Shown: piece after piece, positions 1 to 11,135 of the stretch
Numbering within the stretch: the stretch's first letter is position 1
How the letters are laid out: each line of letters begins with the position of its first letter
Source: Chiridota heheva
Taxonomy: Eukaryota > Echinodermata > Holothuroidea > Apodida > Chiridotidae
DNA: 64,000 bases
Assembly (NCBI GenBank): GCA_020152595.1
Contig: JAIGNY010000077.1
Span: 1,165,001 to 1,229,000 of the forward strand
Reading direction: 5' to 3'
Notes under the pieces: generated by a model
The model's database searches: none
The model's input: only the letters and a program-made list of their open reading frames with translations
Told to the model about the DNA's origin: nothing
Program-made: the position numbers and the translations under genes

Positions 1-120
1 ACAAATTTAAATCTGAAAGTTTTAAGTCTCCTTCAACACATAGACTACTAAATATATTAGAAACAGAGTGAAGTAACTTAATCAAAACAATCAGTATTCA
101 ACTTATTAGAGCTGGGACTC

Positions 121-136
121 ATATATATATATATAT
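121..136. repeat. (AT)8 microsatellite
   Basis: Eight uninterrupted AT dinucleotides. It lies just beyond the downstream side of the minus-strand LINE endonuclease fragment. No function is suggested. Confidence 0.9.
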
Positions 137-177
137 ACAACAGAATAAAAGCTTGTTGTTGTCAGAACAATATAAGG

Positions 178-423
178 TTACCCAAATTGATTCACTAAAG
201 TCAAAATCAATAATAACTTCAGTGTATAGTTTATGGAACTATCATCAATATAAACAAGTATACCTCTGCCCACATTACTAGATAGGTTACTCCATATTAA
301 GTTGTACTCTTTTAAATAAAGCTCAGCAACACTAACATTATACCTACTATTCTTAGGTTTAATCTCAGTTAGAGCTATAACATTAGGAAACCATATTATC
401 AATAAGAAAAAAAAAAATCTCAA
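178..423 (-). pseudogene. LINE endonuclease fragment
   Basis: This 81-residue open frame looks like part of the apurinic-type endonuclease of a non-LTR retrotransposon, the enzyme that nicks target DNA for reverse transcription. The block ALTEIKPKNSRYN, followed by a hydrophobic/acidic stretch and GRGILVYIDDSS, matches the usual layout: a conserved Glu-containing strand, then the 'GRG..LYV' strand. Only about a third of a normal endonuclease is present. There is no DFN or SDH motif and no adjacent RT, so this is a dead fragment cut at both ends. The initiator methionine is probably not meaningful. It is too short and diverged to tell whether it belongs to the same family as the LINE at 3.5-6.4 kb. 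Confidence 0.6.
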
Positions 424-964
424 TCATCTTATTAGGAAAACTGTCAACATTTGAATATACAACGTTGAGCTGATTGTGCGTGTGCTTATATACAAGTGCA
501 GAGGGTGTAGATGCCTCTAGACATACATAAACAATACATTATTTTCACTTTAAAGACAAAATAGACGTCCTGCATGGACTAATAGGTCTAGTCCACTTTT
601 GGTCTGTGGGCGCCCAGAGGTAAAAATGTTTATCTGACTTCGTTGCTTTGAAATCTATTGATAACATGAAAGTAGTAAATATAAAAAATGAAAAATACAA
701 ATAATAAAAAAATAATTCCTAAAATGATTTGGTATCCGGGACGTTCTTACACACAGCCTTGAATTTTAAATCTAATTTCATATCTTAAGATACAAAATAA
801 ACCTATCACTATGTAAATTTGCGACGAAAGTACTGCTCCCTTTCTTTATTTCAACCGCTGCAATCACTTTTCCCATTATTATTTGAAATATAGCAGTACA
901 TTTCCGACAACGAATAAAGCATAACAAAGTTAAACGTTCCGAAAGCAGCCAGTGATGGGCATTA
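424..964. other. AT-rich spacer, nothing recognised
   Basis: No coding frame, tRNA-like box or tandem repeat was recognised here. Short A-runs and AT-rich stretches only. Confidence 0.5.
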
Positions 965-978
965 TTATATAAAAACGG

Positions 979-1355
979 CCACGGCCTTTGATAACCTTAT
1001 CTACCTACTGTGGTGTAGCGGTTATCATACCTGTCTACAGACCACGAGGCCCCGGGTTCAATCCTGGGGTGGGTAGACACGCCAGTGCACCACAACTGGT
1101 TATCAAAGGCCGTGGACATTGACTTGGTTGCCGATGTTATGTCTGTCCGTACGTCGTACCTGTGTTCTCGTCCGGGTCGTATTAAGCGTTTCGTGATAGC
1201 ATTTGTACTATCATAACCGAATACGCAGGCGACGACCCCGTCATTGTATTTGTGTGTTCAACTCTCTCTGATAACCAGTTGTGAACTCACCGGGATTCGA
1301 ACCCGGGATGTGCGGGTGAGAGGACTTAACACCAACCACAACACCACTAAGGTAT
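979..1355 (-). mobile_element. Outer tRNA-derived SINE, split by another SINE
   Basis: On the minus strand, about 1353-1277 reads as a tRNA-like head. It has an A-box-like stretch (TGGTGTTGTGGTTGG), an anticodon-loop-like CCTCTCACC and a canonical B box GGTTCGAATCC (near 1305-1295). The loop suggests a tRNA-Glu(CTC)-type ancestor, but the acceptor stem does not close, so this is not a working tRNA gene. The sequence after the head (CACAACTGGTTATC) resumes at 996-979 as GGTTATCAAAGGCCGTGG once the inner element is removed. The same ~25-bp body segment occurs inside the inner SINE, so the two elements share a body but carry different heads. The tail near 965-975 is uncertain. Confidence 0.6.
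997..1268 (+). mobile_element. Inner tRNA-derived SINE, copy 1
   Basis: A 272-bp element that begins with a tRNA-like head. CTACCTA at 1001 and TGGGTAG near 1070 can pair as an acceptor-like stem. The A-box-like region is GTGTAGCGGTTATCA and the B box is GGTTCAATCC (1055-1064). The body contains CCAGTGCACCACAACTGG and GTCCGTACGTCGTACC and ends near TGTGTGTTCAACTCTCTCTG. A second copy lies at 30829-31098 on the other strand and is nearly identical by eye over its whole length, so this is a dispersed SINE. The 8-bp TGATAACC occurs immediately left (989-996) and right (1269-1276) and fits a target-site duplication inside the outer SINE. There is no poly(A) tail. SINEs are transcribed by Pol III and mobilised by a partner LINE; the partner here is unknown. 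Confidence 0.75.
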
Positions 1356-3084
1356 GTATTTTAATATTTGATACTTTTTTTTAATATATTTTAATCTTAG
1401 CCATAAGATATTCCTGCACCTGCAGCATCCGATCATTCTTTAGGAATGGAACTTCTTGGTCACTTGTAACTCGGACACTAAAAATGTTTTTTTCGACATT
1501 TTAATTGGCAATCAATCTTTAGACACATCAATAGATCAGTGACAAGTTGACATCCTTATTTTCCGGTCATGAAATTACCATTGATCGTTGAAAGCGCCAC
1601 CCCGAAATACTGAAGTACACGATTTGGTTCTCTGCTCCTGCAATCAATAAAGAGGATTATTATTCAGTTTTGAAGGGTTTGCCGACAACCTCTCTCAATC
1701 TCTTGATCGGCGAAACATGGTTCAAACGGTCGAAATAATGGTACACCATTTGTTTGCCAACAAAAAACATCATGTATACACAAAGTTTCTCAAGGAGTTG
1801 CGTACGATGGTGTTTTCATGCTGATTGAGAACAAATATCACACTCATAGATCACTGCGCGTAAGGAAGTGCCGACTTAATCCGTAAAAGGAAAAGGTTAA
1901 ATTAATATCTGGTGAGTTTACTTACAATGTCTTTTTTACCTCTTTCAGCTGGTTATTTAGGATTATTACTTTTTATTGTAAAATACAACTGCATTATTTT
2001 GCAGTTATTCGTGGTGTAGCCATCCTTTTGGATTAGAAGGGTGGGAGGGGGACCACCGATGGAAGAAACTGTTCATGACCAAATATATATTTTGCAATTT
2101 TTGTCAGAAGAACAGTTTATTACCTGATTACACTGTCCATCTATACATGTTGAACTGAAAAACAGTAAACCATCGCCTGCTTCAAAACCATGGCTTTTAG
2201 CCTATTTTCCGGACATTTCAAATTTCTTTTACGGTTTTGGGGATGGGGTGAGGTTAGAGCCTGAACTTAAGGGGGTGGGGTGCTACAACCCCTTGAACAA
2301 TGTTTTCGTAGGGTAATTCTAACCTTGACAATTGATTGAAAGAGTAATAATCCTTTACAGAAAGATAAATTACTTGAAAAAGTTTTGAAAAATATCATAG
2401 TTATATCAGAATTATGTCCTTCGGCATGATGCCGACAACATCATAGGTCTACTTGGGCACCGACTGCAGTCGGGAATAGATGTAAAATGTTGCATGTATA
2501 ATGCTAGGTCAGAGATCTGAATAACACCCGACTAAGCCTGCCAGCTGGATATCAAAGCCATGCCATCCCGACTCGGCCTGTCGGCATAATGCTGACAACA
2601 TGATTCTCGGGTCACCGATCTTATTCTGGCAGGTATATGTGAAATGTCGGACACAGTAGCGTGACCAGGTTCCCAAAAGTTAGGGGTTCGGGAAAGGGAG
2701 GGGGTGGAACCGTGCATAGACCTATAATCAGTTGATGTCAATGTCCAAAAAGAGGGACCATGATAACGTTATTTCTGAAAAGTGGATGAGGGCTAACTGC
2801 ATGGTTGGACTGATGTAATATTTTGGGATCCTGCCGGAATCGTCTATATCAGAATTGACTGCGCTCTTCTCGACATGATACAGTTTTTGTGGGCTAAGCA
2901 ACTGGGACATCTGAAAAATGTTCCACCCATGCACATAGGCCAATGCTTAAAATCCTGAACCCTCTGGATCCTTGCTCTATATACCGCAGTGAGATGAACA
3001 TCTTACTCAGTATGCCCCACAATACTGCCGATGCATGTGGCTAGTAGCTACAGTACAGAGTCATATGTTATCTGACTATATATA
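1356..3084. other. Non-coding spacer with a short direct repeat
   Basis: No gene was recognised. A short motif recurs: TCGGCATGATGCCGACAACA at 2421 and a close variant at 2581, about 160 bp apart in the same orientation. The first copy contains the small palindrome GGCATGATGCC. Short open frames at 2532-2943 show no recognisable motif. Confidence 0.45.
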
Positions 3085-3308
3085 CCATGGCCAGTGGCGC
3101 CGCCAGGGTTTGATAATAGGGGCACAGACCTTTTCGGCATGAGATCAACCTCGCATTTTCCAAGTTTAAGATACCCCAAAAGACTAAATAAACTAAATTG
3201 GGATGATTACGGACGGTCTAGTATAGCAGCATATCATTTTGCAATGATACAGAAAAAAGATCAAAAAAGCCATTTTGGACAAACAATTTTTTCTTGACAT
3301 TTCGAACA

Positions 3309-3366
3309 GAGGGAGGGGGAGGGGGGCACGTTCCCCCATTCCCCTTCCCCCATTCCCCTTCCCCGT
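3309..3366. repeat. G-rich/C-rich low-complexity tract
   Basis: A run of G-rich sequence changes to C-rich sequence across a GCACG centre, giving an imperfect inverted repeat. CCCCCATTCCCCTT is then directly repeated. Similar G/C tracts recur across the window, often beside dispersed repeats. Confidence 0.7.
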
Positions 3367-3455
3367 GAGATGCTCACAAACTCCACAATTTTATCCGCTG
3401 TCCGTATTTTCTGTGCTCAGACTTTTGCCAATTTCCCAAAAAACAAATTGGTAGT

Positions 3456-3480
3456 AATTCCTACCAAATTGGTAGGAATT
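3456..3480. repeat. 25-nt palindrome
   Basis: AATTCCTACCAA and its exact reverse complement are separated by a single A. The palindrome sits in the decayed 3' part of the minus-strand LINE, just past the end of the recognisable RT C-terminal region. Confidence 0.85.
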
Positions 3481-3502
3481 ATACAAGTCAACGTGTTATC
3501 GT

Positions 3503-5358
3503 GTGTGAGGGAAGAAAGAGTGTTTATATACATTCTTTTTAGCATAGGGAACCTGGAAATTAAGGTCATGATTATTTCTTGTATTAGTTCTGACGGTGGG
3601 GATAAGTTCATCTATATTGATGGCGACAAAATTGTTATTGATTTTATATAGCATATGTAGCCGGGTGTTGTATCTTCATGTTTTAAGCAGGGGCCAATCT
3701 AATTTATGAAGCATGTTTTTTACACTAGATTTATAAGAGTAGTCTGCCATACAGAATCTGGCTGCTCTCCTTTGAATAGATTCAAGTTTATCCACATCGC
3801 ACTGGTGATGGGGGTCGCAGACTGCAGATGCGTATTCAAGTACTGGCCTGACTAGAGCTTTATAAGCAGTGGATTTAACGTCGGTGGGACAGTTTGAGAG
3901 GTTACGTTTTAATAGGCCAAGTACAGAGTTAGCTTTCTTGGTTATGTTATGTATATGTTTATCCCATCTAAGTTTATTATCAATTTCAACATCTAGGTAT
4001 GGGTGGGAGTGGACATGTTTTAGTGGCTGGTTGCATAAGTTATAAACAGGTAATATAAAGCATTTCTTAGAAGAAATTGACAAGATGTAGCATTTAGAGG
4101 GGTTGAAATTCATTTGCCATTTGTTTTGCCATTGTTCAAGTTTGTTGAGATCATCTTGGAGGATTTGTTGGTCAGAGGGGTTTTCAATTGTTCTGTACAC
4201 AAGGCAGTCATCAGCAAACAGTCTAACTGTGCTGTTTATATTATCAGGGATGTCATTTACATATAAAAGGAAAAGTAATGGACCCAAGACAGTACCATGT
4301 GGTACACCGGATAAAACCTGTTTAGAATCAGAGATTTCACCATCACAGACAACACGCTGGATGCGGTTGTTGAGGAATGATGCAAACCAGGCCAGGGGAT
4401 TTCCATCAATGCCATAGGCGGAAAGTTTGGATAACACTGAGGCGCTGGTGTGGGACTTTATCAAAGGCTTTTGAGAAGTCAAGAATAGCCATAGAGACGT
4501 TACTGTTTTGGTCAATTTGTTTAGAGATATCATTTATTGTTAAGAGGAGTTGTGTTTTAGTCGATCGTTTTGCACGGAAGCCATGTTGTAAATCAGTTAA
4601 GATATTATGCTTATCAAGGAATTTCATCACATGTGAGTGGATTATATGCTCAAGGATTTTACTACAAACGCAGGTGAGGGAAATAGGTCTATAATTAGCT
4701 GGGTTTTGTTTATCACCTTTTTTGAAAACGCTACATATGTTTGATTCTTTCCACTTGTTAGGGATAGTACCGTTATCGACAGAGGTTTGAAAGAGATCAG
4801 TTAGAATTTCATAGAGGTCATCAGCGTGTGTTTTTAGAAACCATGGTGGTATTTGGTCAGGACCTGAGGCTTTGTTGGGGTCTAGGTTATGCAGTTGCTT
4901 ATTGACACTTTCTGGGGTAATTATAAGTTGGTTTATTTTGCTGTTGGTGTGTGGTTTAGTTACAGGGATTTGGGAGGTGTTTTCTTCTGTGAAAACACTG
5001 AAAAACTGGTCATTCATACTGTTAGCTTTAGTTTTACTGTCACTGCAGAGTTTACCGTTATTTAGTAGATCAGACACACCTACAGAGTTACTTCTTAATC
5101 TTTTGATATAGGACCAGAATGCCTTTAGAAGTTCGTTAAGTAAGTTTTTAAGTTTATCACAGATGGAGGTGTTTCTAGCTTCTTTGAGGTTTTATGGACA
5201 GCCTTCCTAGAGCTTTTATAGGTAGTCCAGTCATTGGCTTGTTTATTAGTCTTAGATTTTTTAAAGAGTTTATGTTTTTTCCTGCAGAGACGGCGTTGGA
5301 TACGGGTGAACCAGGGCAGATTTAGTTTAGTTGAGGTCGTGTTTTTATCAATAATCAA
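3503..5358 (-). pseudogene. LINE reverse transcriptase region (broken)
   Basis: A linker (LPWFTRIQRRLCRKKHKLF, 5320-5260) leads into the RT. Visible RT blocks are WKESNICSVFKKGDK and NYRPISLTCVCSKILEHII, the palm block AILDFSKAFDKVPH ending at 4448, GVPHGTVLGPLLFLLYVNDI, and the catalytic LFADD (FADD codons 4218-4207). The thumb and C-terminal region follow (LRWDKHIHNITKKANSVLG, then RPVLEYASAVCDP). The usual Q of the 'VPQG' block is H here. There are frame changes near 5190 and 4450. The TGA at 3676-3678 sits where related proteins usually have Arg, so a CGA-to-TGA change is plausible. Family-like residues (LHMLYKINNNFVAINIDE) continue in the same frame beyond it to about 3503. Confidence 0.9.
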
Positions 5359-5434
5359 TTTAATTTCCTGTTCAAAGAAATTCCATTTTTCATCAACATC
5401 AATGGAGTTATTGAATTGAGTATAATATTGCAGT

Positions 5435-6415
5435 TTAAATTTGGTCAGGTCTTCTTTTATTCGTTTTTATGTTAGCTTTTTTCTTTAAATAGATTTTAGG
5501 TTTAGGCAACTTTTTACGAGGAGGGGAGATATTTAGGGTCAGCTTAACAATATCATGGTCACTTATACCGGGAATGACATTAGCTGAGGTAACATCTAAA
5601 GATTTGTTAGTAAAAACAAGATCAAGGATGTTGTTATCTCTGGTGGGTGACTGCACCATTTGAGTGAGATTGAATAAATTGGTCACTTCAAGAAGAATTT
5701 TGGCTATTTCGGAGGAAGCGTTAGTTCCTGAAATAATGTTTTGACTCCAGTCAATGTTAGGTAGGTTGAAATCACCAGCAAGAATAACATTGTTTTTGTC
5801 ATCATTTTTACCAAGCTTTTGAAGAGATTTTTTCAACTCAAGTAGGCTAAGTGAGATCATTGTGACGGGGTCTGTAAAATGTTCCTATATACATGCTCTT
5901 TTCCTTAGGAAATTGAAATTTGGTCCAGATAATTTCACAGTCAGAGTTTAATTTAGCGAGCTTAGTGAAAACCAGGTCATTTTGTATTGCCTGTAGTACA
6001 CCACCATAACTATTTGAATTTCTATCTTTGCGAACGACTGTATAGTTGTCCGGGAAAATTTGAGCGTTGGTAATTTCGGAATTAAGCCAGGTTTCAGTGC
6101 CAATAATGACATCTGGGTCTTTTTCTTTGATAAGACTTTCGAACACTTTGAAAGTTGATAACAAGAAGTTTTAGAACCTTCCTTTTATCCCTTTTGGGAT
6201 TTGTTTTCAATTTAACATCGGGATGGTGGTTGGACCCCGAGTCAAAACCTGAAGAACAATTTTGGAGTGGCTCATATGAGTTAGTGGGACAGTTGATGGA
6301 ATTGTTAGTTGAGAAGAAAGAATCAAAGAAGTTTATGAAATCACAAGTGTCACACACCCAGGTACAGCTAGAATGGATGAGATCGCTGTATTTTGAGTCG
6401 TCAATGCCACAGCAC
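5435..6415 (-). pseudogene. LINE endonuclease region (broken)
   Basis: This is the AP-endonuclease-like domain that would nick target DNA. The N-terminal end reads as a Cys-rich segment (CTWVCDTCDF near 6370-6340) resembling the PHD/zinc-finger-like lead-in of some CR1-group ORFs. Next come VINFQSVRK, then PDVIIGTETWL with the catalytic Glu, then GGVLQAIQNDLV, then ILAGDFNLPNIDW with the Asp/Asn pair, and finally PGISDHDIV with the catalytic Asp-His. These pieces lie in three frames, with changes near 6155 and 5860. All key residues are recognisable although the frame is lost, which points to moderately recent decay. The C-terminal end runs into a Lys-rich linker. Confidence 0.85.
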
Positions 6416-6529
6416 TTATGCTCTGATTAGAGCATGTGAGTTGGCGGCATAGAGTATGCAGGAAATCTAAAACGAAATGAAAAGTGTTATGATGGTATAC
6501 CATATCCCTGATGCATGAAACTTCCAAAC

Positions 6530-7972
6530 TCGCAAAAAACTGCTGTGATTCGTCGAAAGTTATGTCAGGTTCCCTTCTTAGCTCGTAATCTTGTTATGAT
6601 TATTGACACCTGTAGAGGCGCGTAGGTCGTCAGCAAGGCTAGCCTTAACCGAGTGCGATACATTTCTAAATTGTAATATCTTGTAATACAATGTGCATAG
6701 CTAGTATATGCATAGCCTCCGTTATTTCGCAAACAGGCCTGTGATTATACCCAAAGCGTAAGGAAAGGCATGCTGTCATCCATGCTTCACGCGGATATGG
6801 ACTGCATTATCATATTGATGACAACGATTTATGTAAGTTGTTTATTGTTTCCTTGTATTGTAAGCTAGGCCTAGCTTACAACTTCACGATCACTTAGTTA
6901 CATCCGGCTGCGCTGTGAAGGCCTACGTTTTGACCAGGAAGCTTGTCATTGGGACAGCGGCCAGCCATTACTAAACTACAGCAATCACAAACAGTGCTTG
7001 GTGCTGGCATCAGCATTCGGTACCATCATTACGATGGTATTCCAGCAGAAAGTTGCCAAATGACAACTCCCTGATTGCAGCAGGTAGTACCATGTGATCA
7101 GTAATGCATGGAGATGTTTTACCACAAAATTGTATCCAAACATATTTCAGTTTGCTTCCGAAGATATTTTGTAGGTTTTTAGTTCTATGCCGCGACTAGG
7201 CCTAGTACTAGTAGCATTCTCGAGGTCAGAGAGACGTAACCATGTACGGGCTCAGTACAGTTTTGTTGAAGGGGAAACTATCATTACAGTCAATAGGATA
7301 TTTTTTATGAATACTTGTGTCTCCTTAGCCAGTCAGCACAAAGTAATGGTACTCCTAAACATGTATGTCGAAAACTATACACAACATTTGTGAAGAAAAA
7401 TAAATTCTGTCCAGTATTTGTTAAAAATTGATGAAATATAGGTTTTTCTCCCAATGATAACTGACTGTTTGTTTTCCTCTTTGACTGAAGTTTGCGTTGC
7501 TGTGTACCACAACATTCCCGGATGTCCGACTTCCAGAATGAGGGAACCTAATTTCATGCACTTAAGAAAGAAAATGGCAAAAAATATATTAACAAACGAG
7601 AGCTTACCTTTAAAAATTCTTTGAAGGTGTCACTAAACTTCTCATCTTTGTAACAGTGATGAATAAAAAAGAAACTTTGCCATGGAAAAGTCAAGCGATA
7701 ACAAATTATAACAAAACTCGAGCATGTTTGTTCAAGTTTGAAGGTTTCCTAATTTCGTGCACCTAATGGCGCACTTTGACTTTCATCCATAAAAAAACTT
7801 GAAGATCCTTTAAAACAGTATGCAAAATGTTGTTTTCAAACAGTTCTATATAAAACATTGAAAAGTAACAACAAAAAAAGATCAAAAATCACTTTTTACA
7901 ATGGGGGCATAAGATTAACAAGCAATCGCACTAAAACACGTTCTGATTCAATAGCTTATTTTCAAGTTAGTG
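6530..7972. other. Spacer, no gene recognised
   Basis: No recognisable coding region. The motif GTGCAYGAAATTAGG appears on the minus strand near 7541-7556 and 7747. A related plus-strand copy occurs at 11540, on the far side of the 8.3-11.2 kb element, so the two flanks may belong to one older repeat. A 7-bp stem hairpin (TACCATC/GATGGTA) lies near 7020-7040. Confidence 0.4.
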
Positions 7973-8112
7973 ATATCTCGTGAAAAGATTCTGCCTAACC
8001 CTTCTCTTATTTGTTTCTTCAATCTCCTTTTTTTTCGTGTGTATATCTCGTGAAAAGAAGCTGTCTAACCCTTCTCTTATTTGTTTCTTTAATCTCCTTT
8101 TTTTTTGTGGGT
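7973..8112 (+). repeat. 70-bp tandem duplication
   Basis: Two adjacent copies of a 70-bp unit, each starting ATATCTCGTGAAAAGA and ending in a T-run. They differ at only a few positions. A (GT)n tract follows. Confidence 0.85.
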
Positions 8113-8720
8113 GTGTGTGTGTGTGTGCATTAACACTCACATATTCATTTGAATAAGAATACTATAAGAACATATACAATTTTCACATCCTATCGCGGGA
8201 CGGAAATGAACTTTTGTGACGTCATAGCCTTAAATTAAAAGTTTAAGCTCTTAGATATTTATGAGTTTTGAACCAGTTGTGACCTTTGTTTATACTTTTT
8301 TGGTTCGTATGCAAAGCATTATGCGAACCTATGTAATGGCGATTACATCCGTCCGGCCGTCTGGCCGTCCACAGATTTGTCCTGAGATTTCCTCAGAAAT
8401 GTTAACGTTTTTTTGAGAATTCCTCAGAAAATGTTAAAGTTTCTTCAGATATCCTTATGGGAGGTTAGAATTTCCTTATAAAATGTTAAAGTTTTTCAGA
8501 GATACTGAAGACAGGATTGAAGACTAGTTTCCCTAAAAAGTCTACAAAACATTTCATACTTTCTTAGAAGATAACTGTAAAATGATATAATTTTTCAATA
8601 TTCTTTAATGATCATTAAGTCTCTCTTGTAGCACTTAAATTTAAAATCCTTAAAATTACTTCAAAATATTTGGGCACCAACAGTTGTATCAGGCATGATT
8701 ATTAAATTCCACCTTTATTA

Positions 8721-9395
8721 TTGTGGTCATTTGCATTAAGTTGCTACAGTATATGACCTGACCAGACTTTTTTTTAATTTAGTATGCTTAGTCAGGGAGT
8801 AACAGGATGTGATTGCATATGGACATAGGGAGGGATGCCATGTGGGACATGGATGGGGGCCATGAGGGACATATGATATAATATTCACCATGTTGTATAC
8901 ACCAAGGGCTATATCAGGCATAATTATTTGACTCTTATCAAAAAAAATTCTTATTCAACAACTCATTTGCATATAAGTTATTATATGAAGTGACAGTTAC
9001 ATACGTAGTATGCTCAATCGGGGACTGTGATAGCTAGGATGAGACTTCTTATGGAACCTATGGGACATCATGTGAGACATAGGGTGGGATGCCATGTGGG
9101 ATGTCATGTGGGACATGGGGTGGGATGCCATGTGGAACAGAGTGGAATGCCATGTAGGATATGTGGTGGAATGCCATGCAGGACATAGGGTGGAATGCCA
9201 TGCAGGACATAGGGTGGAATGCCATAGGATGGAATGTCATGTGGGATGATATGGTATGTCATGTGGGACATGGGGTCCCACTCCATTTCAACAAGTCATT
9301 TGCATATAAGTTATTATATGAAGTGACACTTTTATACATAGTATGCTCAATTAGAGACTGATAGCTAGGATGAGATTTCTTATGGAGCCTATGGG
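8721..9395 (+). repeat. ~100-bp spacer repeated three times within the satellite
   Basis: Related segments near 8721, 8956 and 9289 each contain CATTTGCATATAAGTT (or a variant), then AGTATGCTCAAT or a close variant, then a run into satellite units. The first is the most diverged. The arrangement suggests duplication of a larger unit made of spacer plus satellite before the 19-bp core expanded. Confidence 0.7.
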
Positions 9396-11135
9396 ATATC
9401 ATGTGGGACATGGGTGGATGCCGTGTGGGACATGGGGTGGGATGCCATGTGGAACAGGGTAGAATGTCATGTGGGACATTATGGGATGCCATGAGTAACA
9501 CAGAGTGTGACATAGGTTGGGATGCCATGTGTGACATAAGGTAGGATGCCATGTGTGACATAAGGTAGGATGCCATGGGTGACATAAGGTAGGATGCCAT
9601 GTGTGACATAAGGTAGGATGCCATGTGTGACATAGGGTAGGAGGCTATGTGGGACATAGGGTAGGAGGCCATGGGGACATGGGATATGACGCCATGTAGG
9701 ACAGGGGTTGTGATGCCATGTGGGACATAAAGTAGGATGTCATTGGGACATTAGGAGGGATACCATGTGGAACATATGGTGGGATGTCATGTGGAACATC
9801 AGGTGGGAAGCCACTGATGCGGGACACAGGGAGGGATGCCATGTGGGACATAGGGAGGGATGTCATGTGGTACATATGGTTGGATTAATGTGGGACATAC
9901 ATGTAGGATGGGATCCATGTGGGTCATAGTGTGGGATGGCATGTGGGACATATGGTGGAATGCCATGTGGGACACTGTATGGTGGAATTCCATGTGGGAG
10001 ATATGGTGGAATGCCACGTGGGACAAGGGACGGGATGTCATGTGGGACATGGGGTGGGGTGCCATGAGGGACATGGGATACCATGTGGGACATGGGATGC
10101 CATGTGGGACATGGGATGCCATGTGGGACATGGGATGCCATGTGGGACACGGGATGCCATGTGGGACACGGTATGCCATGTGGGACACGGGATGCCATGT
10201 GGGACACGGTATGCCATGTGGGACACGGGATGCCATGTGGGACACGGGATGCCATGTGGGACACGGGATGCCATGTGGGACACGGGATGCCCACGGGATG
10301 CCATGTGGGACACGGGATGCCATGTGGGACACGGGATGCCATGTGGGACACGGGATGCCATGTGGGACACGGGATGCCATGTGGGACATGGGATGCCATG
10401 TGGGACATGGGATGCCATGTGGGACATGGGATGCCATGTGGGACATGGGATGCCATGTGGGACATGGGATGCCATGTGGGACATGGGATGTCCTGTGGGA
10501 CATGGGATGCCCTGTGGGACATGGGATGCCATGTGGGACATGGGATGCCATGTGGGACATGGGATGCCATGTGGGACATGGGATGCCATGTGGGACATGG
10601 GATGCCATGTGGGACATGGGATGCCATGTGGGACATGGGATGCCATGTGAGACATGGGATGCCATATGGGACATGGGATTCCATGTGGGACATGGGATTC
10701 TATGTGGGACATGGGATTCCAAGTGGGACATGGGATGCCATGTGGGACATGGGATGCCATGTGGGACATGGGATGTGATTCATGTGGGACATGGGATGTG
10801 ACCCATGTGGGACATGGGATGTGATCCATGTGGGATGTGGGATGTGGGACATGGGATGTGATCCATGTGGGATATGGGACATGGGATGTATGACATGATG
10901 GAATGCCACATGGGACATGGGATGTCATGTGGGACATGGGGTGGAATGTGGGACATGGGGTGGAATGCCTTGTGGGAGATATGGTGGAATGCCATGTGGG
11001 ACATGGGGTGGGATGCTGTGTGGGACATGGGTGGGATGCCATATGGGACATGGGGTGGGATGCCTTGTGGGACATGGGGTGGGATGCCATGTGGTACATG
11101 GGATGCCATGTGGGACTTAGTGTGAGATGCCATTT
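9056..11135 (+). repeat. 19-23-bp minisatellite, motif GATGCCATGTGGGACAT
   Basis: A long array. Outer parts have diverged 20-30-bp units. The core (10082-10774) is about 36 nearly identical 19-bp units. The 19-bp unit has no stop in any of three frames on either strand, which is why frames of 230-350 residues appear in several frames on both strands at once. These are not proteins. Thirteen consecutive units (about 10140-10380, one truncated) have GGGACACGG where flanking units have GGGACATGG, showing local block amplification. The same motif occurs at 38000-39640. Confidence 0.95.

Larger units (their letters stand above)
3503..6420 (-). mobile_element. Decayed CR1/jockey-group non-LTR retrotransposon
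   Basis: A single LINE copy reading from about 6420 down to 3503: a short Cys-rich N-terminal part, an endonuclease, a basic linker, a reverse transcriptase and the RT C-terminal region. The order and motifs (ETWL, GDFNLPNIDW, SDHD; then NYRPIS, FSKAFDKVPH, LFADD) are those of CR1/L2/jockey-like elements that encode both enzymes in one ORF. The copy is dead. The frame changes near 6155, 5860, 5450, 5190 and 4450, an in-frame TGA occurs at 3676-3678, and another stop follows near 3500. A 3' tail and target duplication were not identified. No ORF1/gag-like protein is visible upstream of 6430, so the copy may be 5'-truncated. Confidence 0.9.

Noticed and set aside
1277-1353. Functional tRNA-Glu gene
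   Set aside because: The B box is canonical but the acceptor stem does not pair and the sequence continues into a SINE body.
3370-3651. 93-residue plus-strand frame
   Set aside because: It is antisense to the 3' part of the LINE RT, which reads on the minus strand.
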